Shown piece by piece: positions 15,837 through 23,517 of a stretch of DNA of 64,000 nt. The translations under genes were made by a program, and so were the position numbers. The first letter of the stretch is position 1. Every line of letters starts with the position of its first letter. The notes under the pieces were generated by a model that was not told the DNA's origin, did no database searches, and saw only the letters and a program-made list of their open reading frames with translations. Location of the stretch: positions 1,178,001 through 1,242,000 of the forward strand of contig CBDBZL010000002.1 of NCBI GenBank assembly GCA_965213545.1, given 5' to 3'. Origin of the DNA: CBDBZL01 sp965213545. Lineage in GTDB: Bacteria > Pseudomonadota > Alphaproteobacteria > Sphingomonadales > Sphingomonadaceae.

Positions 15837-17140
15837 TTATAGGTCGTCAGCCCTTCGAGTGCGACGGGACCGCGCGCATGCAGCCGGCCGGTGGCGATGC
15901 CGATTTCCGCGCCCAGGCCGAACTCGCCGCCATCGGCGAACTGGCTGGAAGCATTGTGCATGACGATGGCGCTGTCGACCTCGGCCAGAAAGCGCGCCGC
16001 GACGGTGTCATCGGCGGTGATGATGGCATCGGTATGACCCGAGGAATGGCGCGCGATATGGCCAAGCGCCGCATCGGGTCCATCGACCACCGCGACCGAA
16101 AGCACGGGGGCGAGATATTCGGTGTCCCAGTCATCCGGCGTTGCCGGGCGGACGCGGCTGTCGATCGCCTGGGCCCGCCGGTCGCCGCGCAGTTCGCAGC
16201 CCGCCTCAACCAGGTCGGCGAGCATGGCGGCGGCGGCGGGGAAGGCGGCATCGATCAGCAGCGTCTCCATCGCCCCGCAGATACCCGGCCGGCGCATCTT
16301 GGCATTGAGCGCGACGGCGCGCGCCATCTGCGGCTCGGCGGCGGCATGGACATAGGTGTGGCAAATGCCGTCGAGATGCGCGAGGACCGGCACCCGCGCA
16401 TCCTCCTGCACCCGCGCGACCAGCCCCTTGCCCCCGCGCGGCACGATCATATCGATCAGCCCCGCGGCGCGCAGCATGGCGCTGACCGCCGCGCGGTCCT
16501 GGGTCGGCACCAGCTGCACCGAAGCCTCGGGAATGGCGGCGGCGGCAAGGCCGCGCTTGTAGGCCGCGATGATGGCCCGGTTGGAATGCACCGCCTCGCT
16601 TCCGCCGCGCAGCAGCGCCGCATTGCCGCTCATCAGGCACAGCGAGGCGGCATCGGCGGTGACGTTGGGACGGCTCTCGTAGATGATCCCGATCAGCCCG
16701 ATGGGCACGCGCCGGCGGACCAGTTCCATGCCCGCGGGCGCCAATTGCCGATCGATCACCTGGCCCACCCGGTCGGGCAGCGCGGCGACCTGTTCCACCG
16801 CGCCCGCGATGCCCTCGAGCCGCGCCGCATCGAGCGCCAGCCGGTCCTGCAGCGCCGGTGTCAGGCCATTCGCCCAGGCGGTGTCGCAATCGCGCCGGTT
16901 GGCTTCCAGGATCGCGGACGCATCGTCGCGCAACGAGGCGGCGGCCTGCCGCAGCGCCTCGGCCTTATGTTCGCTGGCCAGCGATGCAAGCGCGGGCAGC
17001 GTCGCGCGTGCTTGGCGAGCTAGGCCTTCGATAAGCGGATTGGCATCGATCGGCGGGGTGTCGCCGGGTAGGGCCCGGGCGTGGGCTGGGCCGGGGGCTG
17101 GGGCGGTGGCTGGCGCGGAGGCGGAAGCGGATGCGGTCAT
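15800..17140 (-). CDS. proA: Gamma-glutamyl phosphate reductase
   Basis: Second step of proline synthesis: reduces gamma-glutamyl phosphate to glutamate semialdehyde with NADPH. 446 residues including a 30-residue Ala/Pro/Ser-rich N-terminal leader (ASASASAPATAPAPGP) not present in most ProA. Core motifs: RRVPIGLIGIIYESRPNVTADAASLCLMSGNAALLRGGSEA, the catalytic Cys in MRRPGICGAMETLL and EYLAPVLSVAVVDG. Its end overlaps the possible nadD start. proB is not in the window. Start ATG at 17138-17140; a shorter start within the leader is possible. Confidence 0.93.
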   Translation of the reverse strand: MTASASASAPATAPAPGPAHARALPGDTPPIDANPLIEGLARQARATLPALASLASEHKAEALRQAAASLRDDASAILEANRRDCDTAWANGLTPALQDRLALDAARLEGIAGAVEQVAALPDRVGQVIDRQLAPAGMELVRRRVPIGLIGIIYESRPNVTADAASLCLMSGNAALLRGGSEAVHSNRAIIAAYKRGLAAAAIPEASVQLVPTQDRAAVSAMLRAAGLIDMIVPRGGKGLVARVQEDARVPVLAHLDGICHTYVHAAAEPQMARAVALNAKMRRPGICGAMETLLIDAAFPAAAAMLADLVEAGCELRGDRRAQAIDSRVRPATPDDWDTEYLAPVLSVAVVDGPDAALGHIARHSSGHTDAIITADDTVAARFLAEVDSAIVMHNASSQFADGGEFGLGAEIGIATGRLHARGPVALEGLTTYKWQVTGTGQVRA

Positions 17141-17414
17141 CGCGTGCGGATAACAGGACGGGGCCTATTTGTCAGCGCCCGCACTTGGCGCGCTTGTTCC
17201 GAGGCGCACAACGGCTGGGCGCGACTCGTGCCCGTCGCTGTCATTGCCAAGCTTGTCGGGTTCGCGCGGATTGGTGAGGGGCCACGGCGCGTCTCGCTTC
17301 GTCCCTCCCCCGGTCCGGTTCAGCCAAATTCGCTGTTCCAAAGCTGGATTCGCCGGCGAGAGACCTTAGCAGGGCCGGCGGAGCGGGAACCGAAACGACT
17401 GTCGGGGGTAGATT

Positions 17415-18626
17415 TTGCCGTCAAACGCCAGGTGTAGCGATCGTCCGCAGGGGCGCCAATGGTTCGTGCGGACCGATATCACATTGCAATCAACGCATAA
17501 GGCTCGCTCGATCAGCGTCTCGCCGGCGGCGCAGGTAGGCGCTCTTTTGCTGCTGGTGTTGCTGGCCGGTCTGGCACTGGCAGCGACCCTCGGACTTGCG
17601 GATAGCTGGCGACAAAGCGCGGTAAGCCAGTCGGCGCTGGCCGAACGTGAGGCGCAGGTGGCGCACGATACGGCCCGGCTCGCAGCCAGTCGCGACGAGA
17701 TCGACGTGGCACGCGTCAGGCTGGAGCAGCGCCAGTCCTTCCTCGAACAGGCGCTCGCCATGCTGCCGGCGGACGAGGGGGACGAAGACCCGTCGGACGG
17801 TTCGGCAACGAACGAGGCGATCACGGACTTTTCGCACGGACATGATCTGCAGGTGCGTAACGATCATATCGATCGCCAGAACGCAGCCGCGCCCGGGATG
17901 CGTGGCTTCGCACGGATCGAGCAGCGCCAGCTGGCCTCGGTGGCCATGCTGACCCGCTATGGCGAACAGCGCGCCGCCCGGGCCGAGCAGGCGATGCGCC
18001 GGCTGGGTCTGGAACCGCGCCGTCTGATCGCGGCGAGCGAGCCGGGCCTTGGGAATGCGCGCGGAGGGATCGCCAACGCAGGGAAAGGCGGCCCGCTCGA
18101 GACGCTGGCCAGCGAACCCGACGGCTCGCTCGACCCGCGCTTCGAGCGGCTGGCAAGCGCGCTTGCTCGGATGAACGCGCTCGAGCAGGGCCTGATCAGC
18201 ATCCCGCAGGTCATGCCCACCCAGATGGCGCGCATGACCTCGGGTTTCGGCTATCGCAGCGACCCCTTCACCGGCACCGCGGCGATGCATTCGGGGCTGG
18301 ATTTTGGCGGCCGTTTGGGCGAGCCGATCCTGGCCGCCGCCGCGGGCCGGGTGGTGTTCGCCGGCACCAAGGGCGGCTACGGCCAAACCGTGGAGATCGC
18401 GCATGGCAACGGCTTATCGACCCGCTATGCCCACTTGTCGCGTTTCACCGCGCGCGCCGGGCAGCAGGTGGCGGCGGGCCAGCAGATCGGCATGCTCGGC
18501 AGCACCGGCCGCTCGACCGGGCCGCATCTGCATTTCGAGGTGCGCCTGAACGGCCGCGCCATCGATCCGCGCCCCATGCTCGAGCAGGCGACGCACGTCC
18601 TGGCCGAGGCGCGCTCGGGCGGCTGA
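17415..18626 (+). CDS. M23-family (LytM-type) peptidoglycan endopeptidase
   Basis: 403 residues. A short cytoplasmic segment and one membrane helix (about 38-60, QVGALLLLVLLAGLALAATLG) are followed by a periplasmic coiled coil. The C-terminal LytM domain has zinc ligands in the HSGLDFGG motif, and the HLHFEVRLNG motif; both are intact, so it should be an active endopeptidase cutting peptide cross-links. TTG 17415 has GGGGG six bases upstream, and the RQWFVRTDITLQ segment resembles the N-terminus of related proteins; GTG 17466 is an alternative. Divergent from proA, with about 270 bp between. Likely a cell-separation or wall-remodelling factor. Confidence 0.9.
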   Translation: MPSNARCSDRPQGRQWFVRTDITLQSTHKARSISVSPAAQVGALLLLVLLAGLALAATLGLADSWRQSAVSQSALAEREAQVAHDTARLAASRDEIDVARVRLEQRQSFLEQALAMLPADEGDEDPSDGSATNEAITDFSHGHDLQVRNDHIDRQNAAAPGMRGFARIEQRQLASVAMLTRYGEQRAARAEQAMRRLGLEPRRLIAASEPGLGNARGGIANAGKGGPLETLASEPDGSLDPRFERLASALARMNALEQGLISIPQVMPTQMARMTSGFGYRSDPFTGTAAMHSGLDFGGRLGEPILAAAAGRVVFAGTKGGYGQTVEIAHGNGLSTRYAHLSRFTARAGQQVAAGQQIGMLGSTGRSTGPHLHFEVRLNGRAIDPRPMLEQATHVLAEARSGG

Positions 18627-18813
18627 CGACCTGCTGCGGAAGGAACCTTCGCCAGGCAGCGGCCCGGAGTGGGGCAATCGCGCGGGCCGTGCCCGGAACT
18701 GCTTGCGATGGGCACGACCATCGCGCGATTGAGGTCCGGCGTTAACCGATCGAGCGCGCATCCATAGCCTTGAACCCGCGCCAGGAACCGGCACCCGCGT
18801 CCGAAATGAAGCG

Positions 18814-19548
18814 CTAGCTGCCGCCGGTCTGCGTCTCGGCGGTGCGACGCGCTTCCAGCCAGGCCTCGGCCTCCGCCTCCTGCGCTGCCTCGACCGCCGC
18901 CTTGGCCGTCTCCTCGCGCTCCCGGCGCAATTCCTCGATCAGGCGGGTCTTGTCGTCACGCGGATCGGCAGGTGCGGCACCGGGGTCCTGCGCCGCGTCG
19001 TCCTGCGATGCAGGCTCGTCTTTCGCCGCCCGCTGCGCGCCGCGCGTCACCGCCGCATCGAGCTCGCGCTGCGAGCACAGGCCCACGGTGACCGGGTCCT
19101 TGGGCTGGATGTTCTGGATATTCCAGTGCGAGCGGTCGCGGATGGCATTGATGGTGTTGCGCGTGGTGCCGATCAGCCGGCCGATCTCGGCATCGCTGAT
19201 CTCCGGATGGTTCTTGAGGATCCAGGCGATGCCGTCGGGCTTGTCCTGCCGCTTGGAAACGGGCGTATAGCGCGGCCCCTTGGTGCGGCTGACATCGACC
19301 GGCGCCTTGTGCATCACGAGGCGATAGTTCTGATCGGACTGGCCCCTCTCGATCTCCTCATGCGTCAGCTCGCCGGCATGAACCGGATCGCGCCCGGTAT
19401 ATTTGGACGCCGCGAGATCATCGGCCATTGCCTGCACCTCGAGGATGTGAAGCCCGCAGAACTGGGCGATCTGCTCGAAGCTCAGCGAGGTGTTGTCGAC
19501 CAGCCAGGAAGCGGTCGCATGGGGCATGAGGGGGGCGGGCTGGGCCAC
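18814..19548 (-). CDS. trcR: Cell-cycle transcriptional regulator TrcR (DUF1013)
   Basis: 244 residues. The N-terminus (MPHATASWLVDNTSLSFEQIAQFCGLHILEVQAMADD) and the second helix-turn-helix-like part (KNHPEISDAEIGRLIGTTRNTINAIRDRSHWN) define DUF1013. The C-terminal 80 residues form a charged Ala/Glu-rich coiled-coil-like tail. In Caulobacter, TrcR associates with RNA polymerase and affects cell-cycle gene expression. I chose GTG 19546-19548, seven codons before the first ATG (19527), because the family usually has a short leader before MPHATASW. It is the third CtrA-network regulator in the window. Confidence 0.85.
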   Translation of the reverse strand: MAQPAPLMPHATASWLVDNTSLSFEQIAQFCGLHILEVQAMADDLAASKYTGRDPVHAGELTHEEIERGQSDQNYRLVMHKAPVDVSRTKGPRYTPVSKRQDKPDGIAWILKNHPEISDAEIGRLIGTTRNTINAIRDRSHWNIQNIQPKDPVTVGLCSQRELDAAVTRGAQRAAKDEPASQDDAAQDPGAAPADPRDDKTRLIEELRREREETAKAAVEAAQEAEAEAWLEARRTAETQTGGS

Positions 19549-19703
19549 GAGGTTGCTCCGGTCTCGATACAAAAGCGCCGCCCGTTGGAGGGCGGCTTGC
19601 GAACGCACCTTGTAGGGGTGATCGCCCGATGGAGCAAGAACCCCGGCGCGGCGGTGCATTTCGCGCGTTTCGGATCCCCCGGCAGGCGATGCGATCTGCC
19701 CGG

Positions 19704-20765
19704 TCAGGCGTCCTGGTCGTCACTGACGCGTTGCCCCGTCCAACCTGCACTTGCGCCCGCCTTATCGAACGGCGCCAGCGCGGCGAGGAACTGCCCGGCA
19801 CTCGCCTCCCAGGTGAACGAGCGGCCGTGTTCGACGCAATCGGCCCGCTCGAGCGTCAATGCCTTCGCGATTGCCCTCTCGAGCGCCTCGTCCATCGCTC
19901 CACTGGCAGGTGAGAGGACGTCGAGCGGACCGGCAACGGGAAAGGCGGCAACGGGCGTTCCGCAAGCCAGCGCCTCGATCATCACCAGGCCGAATGTGTC
20001 GGTGCGGCTGGGAAAGACGAACACGTCCGCCCCGGTATAGCACCGGGCCAGCGCGGCGCCATGGAGCGGCCCGAGAAAATGTGCGTCGGGGAACGCGATG
20101 CGCAGCCGTTCCAGCGCCGGCCCGCCGCCCACCACCACCTTGCTGCCGGGATGGGTGTTGGCCAGGAACGCCTCGATGTTCTTTTCCACCGCCACCCGGC
20201 CGACGGTAAGCTGGATCGGCCGCGCGAGCTGGAAGAACAGGTCGGGCGGGGGCAGGTCGGGGGTGAAGCTGGCAAGGTCCACCCCGCGGCTCCACGCCGT
20301 CACCTGGCTCAGCCCCTGAGCGCGCAGCTGATCGCGCACGCTGCCGGTCGCCACCATGATCCGGGTTGCAGGGCGGTGGAAGCGGCGGATCATCGGCCAG
20401 ATCAGCGATGCGGACAGCCTGGTGCGCCGGGCAACATATTCGGGAAACTGGGTATGATAGGCGGTGGTGAACGGCCAACCCTGCGCCTGGCACCAGCCCC
20501 GCGCCGCCCAGCCGAGCGGACCTTCGGTGGCGATATGGACGGCCTGAGGCGCGAAGGCGGCCAGGCGGCGTCCCACCATGCGGCGACCCGCAATCGCCAG
20601 GCGGATCTCGGGGTAAGTCGGACAGGGGACCGAACGGAACAGGTCGGGCGAGGTGACCTCGACTTCATGCCCGCGGCGGCGCAATTCGCGCACCGTTTCG
20701 GTCAGCGTGCGGACCACGCCGTTGACCTGCGGCGCCCAGGCGTCGGTAACCAGCGCGATCTTCAT
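19704..20765 (-). CDS. Glycosyltransferase family 4 (GT-B)
   Basis: 353 residues starting MKIALVTDAWAPQVNGVVRTL, the GT4 N-terminal donor/acceptor cleft motif. It continues HIATEGPLGWAARGWC and AYHTQFPEYVARR to the C-terminal nucleotide-sugar site: FVFPSRTDTFGLVMIEALACGTPVAAFPVAGPLDVL with the E-x7-E arrangement. It resembles alpha-mannosyl or diglycosyl-lipid transferases; donor and acceptor are not determinable. It lies 58 bp downstream of the LpxH-like gene on the same strand. The pairing suggests a shared role in glycolipid or lipid A-related envelope synthesis. Confidence 0.88.
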   Translation of the reverse strand: MKIALVTDAWAPQVNGVVRTLTETVRELRRRGHEVEVTSPDLFRSVPCPTYPEIRLAIAGRRMVGRRLAAFAPQAVHIATEGPLGWAARGWCQAQGWPFTTAYHTQFPEYVARRTRLSASLIWPMIRRFHRPATRIMVATGSVRDQLRAQGLSQVTAWSRGVDLASFTPDLPPPDLFFQLARPIQLTVGRVAVEKNIEAFLANTHPGSKVVVGGGPALERLRIAFPDAHFLGPLHGAALARCYTGADVFVFPSRTDTFGLVMIEALACGTPVAAFPVAGPLDVLSPASGAMDEALERAIAKALTLERADCVEHGRSFTWEASAGQFLAALAPFDKAGASAGWTGQRVSDDQDA

Positions 20766-20823
20766 CTGCTGCGCTTCTGGTTCCAGACCTCGCCTTTGTC
20801 CCCCGCAATCGCGTTGCGGACGA

Positions 20824-21807
20824 TCAGGCAGCGGCCGCCACCCCTTCGCGCAATTCGGCATGCGCGGGCATTGCGCCTGCAACCGCCGATTTCTGGGCGG
20901 CGAGCGCATCTTCCTGCTCGGCGGTCCTGCGAGCGATCTCCTCGGGCCAGTGGAGGATTTCCATCCGCCCGTCGGAATGCTCGACCAGCGCGTTGCAGCC
21001 CTCCACCCAGTCGCCATCGTTCCAGTATTCGATCCGCCGCCCCTCATGCATGAAGGTGCGCGCCTCGGCGGTGTGGATGTGACCGCACACCACTCCGTTC
21101 ACGCCGCGCTGGCCGGCGGCACGGGCGACCACTTCCTCATATTTGGAAATGAACTCGACCGCGTTCTTCACCTTGTGCTTGGCCATCTTGGAGAGCGACC
21201 AGTAAGGCATGTTCATCCGCCGACGGAACCAGTTGACCCAGCGGTTGAGCGCCATGGTGGTGTGATAGAGCTTGTCGCCCACAAAGGCGAGCCAGCGATG
21301 CGCCAGCATGACCGCGTCGAACTCGTCGCCATGCAGCACCATCAGCCGGCGCCCATCGACGGTGTCGTGGAAGGCCGCGCGGCGGATTTCCACCCCGCCG
21401 AAGCTGAGGCCGGTGAACTGGCGGAACATCTCGTCGTGATTGCCGGGGATATAGACGATACGCGTTCCCCGCTTGGCGCGCTTGAGAATGCGCCATACGA
21501 TGTCGTTGTGCGAGGCGGGCCAGTAGAACTTCTTCTTGAGCCGCCAGCCATCGAGAATATCGCCCACCAGATACATCGTGTCGCTGTCGGTGGTGTCGAG
21601 AAAGTCGATCAGCAGCTCGGCATTGCAGCCCTTGGTGCCAAGGTGGACATCGCTGATCCAGATGGTGCGGAAGCGCCGCCGTCCTTCGTCACCGGGCTCG
21701 GCGCGTTGCGGTTCGCGCAGCGGTGGCAGCGCCTCGCCGATGGCCGGCATCCGGGCGGTCGGTCCCCCGCCCCGGGCAATGTCCTCATCGCGCGTGTCGC
21801 CGAACAT
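20824..21807 (-). CDS. LpxH-like metallophosphoesterase (UDP-2,3-diacylglucosamine diphosphatase family)
   Basis: 327 residues. All calcineurin-type metal motifs are present in order: WISDVHLGTKG, LVGDILDGW, IPGNHDEMF, VLHGDEFD and VCGHIHTAE. The internal helical segment YHTTMALNRWVNWFRRRMNM is of the LpxH-related class common in alphaproteobacteria. Proteins of this class are annotated as UDP-2,3-diacylglucosamine diphosphatase (lipid A step 4). Whether this one performs that step is uncertain, because many alphaproteobacteria use LpxI instead. The N-terminal 45 residues are low complexity. Adjacent GT4 gene downstream. Confidence 0.85.
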   Translation of the reverse strand: MFGDTRDEDIARGGGPTARMPAIGEALPPLREPQRAEPGDEGRRRFRTIWISDVHLGTKGCNAELLIDFLDTTDSDTMYLVGDILDGWRLKKKFYWPASHNDIVWRILKRAKRGTRIVYIPGNHDEMFRQFTGLSFGGVEIRRAAFHDTVDGRRLMVLHGDEFDAVMLAHRWLAFVGDKLYHTTMALNRWVNWFRRRMNMPYWSLSKMAKHKVKNAVEFISKYEEVVARAAGQRGVNGVVCGHIHTAEARTFMHEGRRIEYWNDGDWVEGCNALVEHSDGRMEILHWPEEIARRTAEQEDALAAQKSAVAGAMPAHAELREGVAAAA

Positions 21808-21942
21808 GTCGATCCACCCCTATTGTGCGTTTGGCCATGCGTTTGGTCGGCACAGCCTATAGAACATCAATATTACACGCGATTCATAGTTCAGCGTCAA
21901 TTTGGCGACAATAGTCCCACGGCCATGATGGTGCAAAAGCCG

Positions 21943-22977
21943 CTAAGAGTTGGCGTTGCCCGTTGCCAGCACGATCTTGCCGACATGTTCGCCCGCCTCC
22001 ATCCGCGCATGGGCAGTGGCGGCTTCTTCGAGCGGGAACACGCGGTCCATCCGCGGCCTCAATGCGCCTTCTTCCACCAGCGGCCACACGGTACGGGCGA
22101 TCTCGGACGCAAGCGCAGCCTTGAATCCGTCCGAGCGCGGACGCAGCGTGGAGCCGGTCAGGATGTGTCGTTTCTGCATCAGCTTGGCCATATTCACTTC
22201 CGCCTTGACCCCGCCCTGGACCGCGATGGTGACCAGCCGGCCATCCTCGGCAAGACAATCGAGCCCGCGCTGGGTGTAACTGCCCGCGACCATGTCGAGC
22301 ACACAGTCAACACCTTTTCCCCCGGTAAACGCGCGCACCTCTTCGACGAAGTCCTGCTCGCGGTAATTGATCGCGTAAGTGGCCCCGATTTGGCGCGCAA
22401 CCTTGCATTTCTCGTCCGAGCCGCAGGTCACGATAATGCTGATGTCGAACAGCCGGGCCAGCGCGATGGCCATGGTGCCGATCCCGCTGGTTCCGCCATG
22501 GACCAGCACCTGCTCGCCGTCGCGCACCGCGCCGCGTTCGAACAGGTTGTGCCACACGGTGAACAAGGTCTCGGGCAGCGCCGCAGCCTCGGCGAGAGAA
22601 AGACCGGCCGGGACGGGCAGGCAGTGATCGGCGCGGGCCACGCAGTAGGGGGCATAGCCGCCACCTCGAACCAACGCGCACACCTTCGCGCCCTTCTGCC
22701 ATGAGGCGCCTTCACCGACGGAGACGATCGTGCCGGCGATCTCCAGTCCGGGAAGGTCGGGCGCGCCGGGGGGCGGCGGATAGAGGCCGCGACGCTGGAG
22801 CACATCGGGCCGATTGACCCCGCAATGCGAGACCGCGACCAGCACTTCTGCTGGCCCCGGCTGCGGCACCGGCCGCTGCTCGAGTTGCAGCGCTTCGGGC
22901 CCGCCCCCACCACCGGTGATGGCGACTGCCTGCATCGTCGGGGGCACGCCTGAAGGCACATGCGGGGGCATTGGCAT
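21943..22977 (-). CDS. NAD(P)H-quinone oxidoreductase, PIG3-like medium-chain dehydrogenase
   Basis: 344 residues, MDR superfamily without catalytic zinc. The N-terminal GroES-like domain (SHCGVNRPDVLQRRGLYPPPPGAPDLPGLEIAG) is typical of the PIG3/TP53I3 group. The Rossmann fold holds VLVHGGTSGIGTMAIALARL and the NADP site. The MAKLMQKRHILTGSTLRPRS segment is also group-specific. Start ATG 22977 has GAGGAGAG about six bases upstream. Predicted to reduce quinones or enals; physiological substrate unknown. Divergent from the DUF1192 gene. Confidence 0.92.
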   Translation of the reverse strand: MPMPPHVPSGVPPTMQAVAITGGGGGPEALQLEQRPVPQPGPAEVLVAVSHCGVNRPDVLQRRGLYPPPPGAPDLPGLEIAGTIVSVGEGASWQKGAKVCALVRGGGYAPYCVARADHCLPVPAGLSLAEAAALPETLFTVWHNLFERGAVRDGEQVLVHGGTSGIGTMAIALARLFDISIIVTCGSDEKCKVARQIGATYAINYREQDFVEEVRAFTGGKGVDCVLDMVAGSYTQRGLDCLAEDGRLVTIAVQGGVKAEVNMAKLMQKRHILTGSTLRPRSDGFKAALASEIARTVWPLVEEGALRPRMDRVFPLEEAATAHARMEAGEHVGKIVLATGNANS

Positions 22978-23106
22978 CGCCACTCTCCTCATCAGCATCT
23001 GCCCGGGCAACCGACGCCTGCCTATCACCCATGACGCGGTGATCCACAATCCACGGCCTAACGTCCCATTGACACGCAGCCCCCGTCTGGCCGAAGCTGC
23101 AGCGCA

Positions 23107-23322
23107 ATGGAAGACGATCTTCCCCGGGCCCGCGGCGATGTCGCAAGCCGGCTATCGAGCGAAAGCCTCGATCCCTATTCGCAGGCCGAGTTGCTCGAGC
23201 GGATCGAACTGCTCGAAGCCGAGATCGCGCGGGTGAAGGCGCGTCACCGGCAGGCGGGCGACCGGCGGCGCCATGCCGAGACGCTGTTCGGCAAGCCCGC
23301 GCCGGGTGCAGACCGCGGGTGA
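23107..23322 (+). CDS. DUF1192 family small protein
   Basis: 71 residues, starting MEDDLPRARGDVASRLSSESLDPYSQAELLERIELLEAEI. This acidic start with a DPYS.xEL helix is the DUF1192 hallmark, found across alphaproteobacteria, with no known function. The second half is a basic helix likely to form a coiled coil (EAEIARVKARHRQAGDRR). It lies between the oxidoreductase (divergent) and clpA, and could share a transcript with clpA, though a promoter-like element lies between them. Confidence 0.8.
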   Translation: MEDDLPRARGDVASRLSSESLDPYSQAELLERIELLEAEIARVKARHRQAGDRRRHAETLFGKPAPGADRG

Positions 23323-23348
23323 TCGACGGCTTGCGATCATCGTTCCCC

Positions 23349-23376
23349 CTTCAACGCGCGTTCGCGAGCCCCATAT
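23349..23376 (+). promoter_or_regulatory. Possible heat-shock (RpoH) promoter for clpA
   Basis: CTTCAA (23349-23354) is followed after 14 nt by CCCCATAT (23369-23376). The second element matches the sigma-32 -10 consensus CCCCATNT fully; the first differs from CTTGAA by one base. It lies about 140 bp upstream of the clpA ATG and downstream of the DUF1192 stop. ClpA-type chaperones are commonly heat induced, which fits. Confidence 0.4.
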
Positions 23377-23517
23377 CTGGCCTTGAGGACGGCGCCCGAA
23401 GCGCGCGGCGACCGTTCAGCGAAAATCTTTCCGGCGCGTCAACCATATCGAAAGTATCGGCAGCCTATGGTCCGCCGATCATGTTCGCATCGCAATCCCC
23501 CGGCTACGGATAATATT

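Noticed and set aside
20653..22704. 683-codon plus-strand open frame opposite the LpxH-like and oxidoreductase genes
   Set aside because: His/Gly/Arg-rich translation without motifs, fully antisense to conserved enzymes.
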